This document shows positions 4,872 to 5,364 of a DNA stretch of 5,364 nt, piece by piece. Each line of letters starts with the position of its first letter. The first letter of the stretch is position 1. The stretch covers positions 1-5,364 of the forward strand of contig OMQS01000016.1 of assembly GCA_900313295.1 (NCBI GenBank), written 5' to 3'. Position numbers and translations under genes: made by a program. The DNA comes from an uncultured Eubacteriales bacterium. Lineage in GTDB: Bacteria; Bacillota; Clostridia; Oscillospirales; Oscillospiraceae. The notes beneath the pieces are model-generated. The model had not been told where the DNA came from, ran no database searches, and saw only the letters and a program-made list of their open reading frames with translations.

Positions 4872-5085
4872 TCTTGTGGTACCCCCTGTCGTAGTAGCGA
4901 GCAGTAAGCTCCGCCAGCTGGCGGGTCTGCCGATGGAGCGGCTCCAGCTCCCGTATGCGCCGGCGCAGAAGTTCGGCGCTCTCCCGATCGTCGCAGCGAT
5001 CCTGCTCCTGCCGCAGGAAAACGATGCGTCCGTGCAGAGCCTGCGCCTCCTCCCAATACTGCTGCGATAGCTGCTGCAATGTCAT
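4852..5085 (-). CDS. Small coiled-coil protein paired with the HTH gene
   Basis: This 77-residue, charged, soluble protein has no signal peptide or membrane segment. Residues about 7-62 are rich in Glu, Gln, Arg and Leu with heptad-like spacing (for example LLRRRIRELEPLHRQTRQLAEL, residues 39-60), which predicts a long helix or helical hairpin able to form a coiled coil. The end is distinctive and aromatic: ARYYDRGYHKNAYYTL (62-77). I do not recognise a named family. AAAGGAGA (5095-5102) lies 9-10 bases before the ATG at 5085. It overlaps the following HTH gene by 20 bases, so the two products are probably made together and may interact. Function is unknown; partner, cofactor or antagonist of the HTH protein are all possible. 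It is divergent from the tRNA-Thr gene. Confidence 0.8.
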   Translation of the reverse strand: MTLQQLSQQYWEEAQALHGRIVFLRQEQDRCDDRESAELLRRRIRELEPLHRQTRQLAELTARYYDRGYHKNAYYTL

Positions 5086-5120
5086 GTTTGTCGATCTCCT
5101 TTCCCGTTTTTCAAAAAATT

Positions 5121-5149
5121 CGTTATCCTTACAACTTTTTTATTGACAA
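5121..5149 (-). promoter_or_regulatory. Possible promoter for the coiled-coil/HTH pair
   Basis: On the minus strand TTGTCA (5149-5144) resembles a -35 box. At 16-17 bases' spacing the candidate -10 boxes are GATAAC (5127-5122) or ATAACG (5126-5121), both poor. It is the only candidate seen between the two divergent units, and it shares bases with the -35 of the tRNA promoter on the other strand. Confidence 0.3.
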
Positions 5150-5171
5150 ATTTGCGCCTTTGTGATAGCAT
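5143..5171 (+). promoter_or_regulatory. Sigma-A promoter for the tRNA-Thr/Tyr cluster
   Basis: A perfect TTGACA (5143-5148) is followed after 17 bases by TAGCAT (5166-5171). That weak -10 is preceded by an extended -10 TG at 5163-5164. Transcription would start about 5178, a dozen bases before tRNA-Thr. A second -10-like CATAAT (5169-5174) is at 20 bases' spacing and less likely. Confidence 0.6.
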
Positions 5172-5190
5172 AATATTCGCTGGTTGTTGT

Positions 5191-5266
5191 GCTGGTGTAG
5201 CTCAGCTGGTAGAGCAGCTGATTTGTAATCAGCAGGTCGGGGGTTCGAATCCGTCCACCAGCTCCA
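5191..5266 (+). tRNA. tRNA-Thr(TGT)
   Basis: A 76-nt cloverleaf with encoded CCA. The acceptor GCTGGTG (5191-5197) pairs with CACCAGC (5256-5262). The D stem is GCTC/GAGC (5200-5203, 5212-5215). The anticodon stem GCTGA/TCAGC (5217-5221, 5229-5233) encloses TTTGTAA with anticodon TGT at 5224-5226, reading ACA threonine codons. The T loop TTCGAAT (5244-5250) is standard, but the T stem GGGGG/CCGTC contains one G-G mismatch (5241-5253) and one G-T pair. T5263 is the discriminator and CCA is at 5264-5266. It is the first gene of a tRNA cluster, 16 bases before tRNA-Tyr. Confidence 0.96.
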
Positions 5267-5282
5267 ATTTCATACAAGATAT

Positions 5283-5364
5283 GGGGGATTTCCCGAGTGG
5301 CCAAAGGGGACAGACTGTAAATCTGCTGGCGATGCCTTCGGTGGTTCGAATCCACCATCCCCCA
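5283..5364 (+). tRNA. tRNA-Tyr(GTA), body complete to the window edge
   Basis: The acceptor GGGGGAT (5283-5289) pairs with ATCCCCC (5357-5363). The D arm is CCC/GGG around GAGTGGCCAAA (5292-5308). The anticodon loop CTGTAAA (5315-5321) carries GTA at 5317-5319, for tyrosine codons TAC and TAT. A long variable arm with GGC/GCC (5328-5330, 5334-5336) marks it as class II, as usual for bacterial tRNA-Tyr. The T stem GGTGG/CCACC encloses TTCGAAT. The discriminator A5364 is the last base shown, so an encoded CCA, if present, lies beyond the window. Confidence 0.95.

Noticed and set aside
5140..5358. 72-codon minus-strand open frame over tRNA-Thr and tRNA-Tyr (GAGGRIRTPDLLITN-like)
   Set aside because: Another classic antisense-tRNA artefact, not a protein gene.

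Overview
The window looks like chromosomal DNA from a GC-rich member of the Clostridia (Firmicutes/Bacillota), most likely an Oscillospiraceae/Ruminococcaceae-type gut bacterium. The evidence is a clostridial-type topoisomerase IV A subunit, strong AGGAGG-like ribosome binding sites, near-consensus sigma-A promoters, tRNA genes that encode their own CCA, and a YitT/DUF2179 membrane protein. The organism assignment is inference; no rRNA or other species marker is present.

Left part (1-3177, + strand): parC-like type IIA topoisomerase subunit A (88-2328), then after a 44-bp gap a small lipoprotein of unknown function (2373-3011). Only 10 bp after its stop lies a perfect TTGACA-17-TATAAT promoter driving tRNA-Gly(GCC) (3062-3137). 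A very long hairpin terminator fused to the tRNA 3' end closes this unit and probably also ends read-through from the topoisomerase/lipoprotein operon. The partner parE would be expected upstream, outside the window.

Middle (3138-3623): 486 bases with no confident gene but dense secondary structure: several perfect hairpins, an isolated Rho-independent terminator, a nested multi-branched inverted-repeat element (3365-3486), and a 24-codon fragment that reads like the end of a lost protein gene. A bidirectional terminator at 3587-3621 separates this stretch from the minus-strand genes.

Right part (3624-5085, - strand): reading leftwards, a 77-aa coiled-coil protein overlaps by 20 bases a 98-aa sigma-region-4-like helix-turn-helix protein. 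Next comes a YitT-family membrane protein with its own sigma-A promoter. The two small genes look translationally coupled and form a compact, apparently uncharacterised regulatory pair. They are divergent from a + strand tRNA cluster starting with tRNA-Thr(UGU) (5191-5266) and tRNA-Tyr(GUA) (5283-5364), whose discriminator base is the last base of the window.

Most of the window is ordinary housekeeping sequence. The points most worth a second look are the overlapping coiled-coil/sigma-like gene pair, the structured element with its coding remnant at 3365-3553, and the tRNA-Gly flanks (operator-like palindrome over the promoter, 21-bp hairpin that includes the tRNA 3' end).
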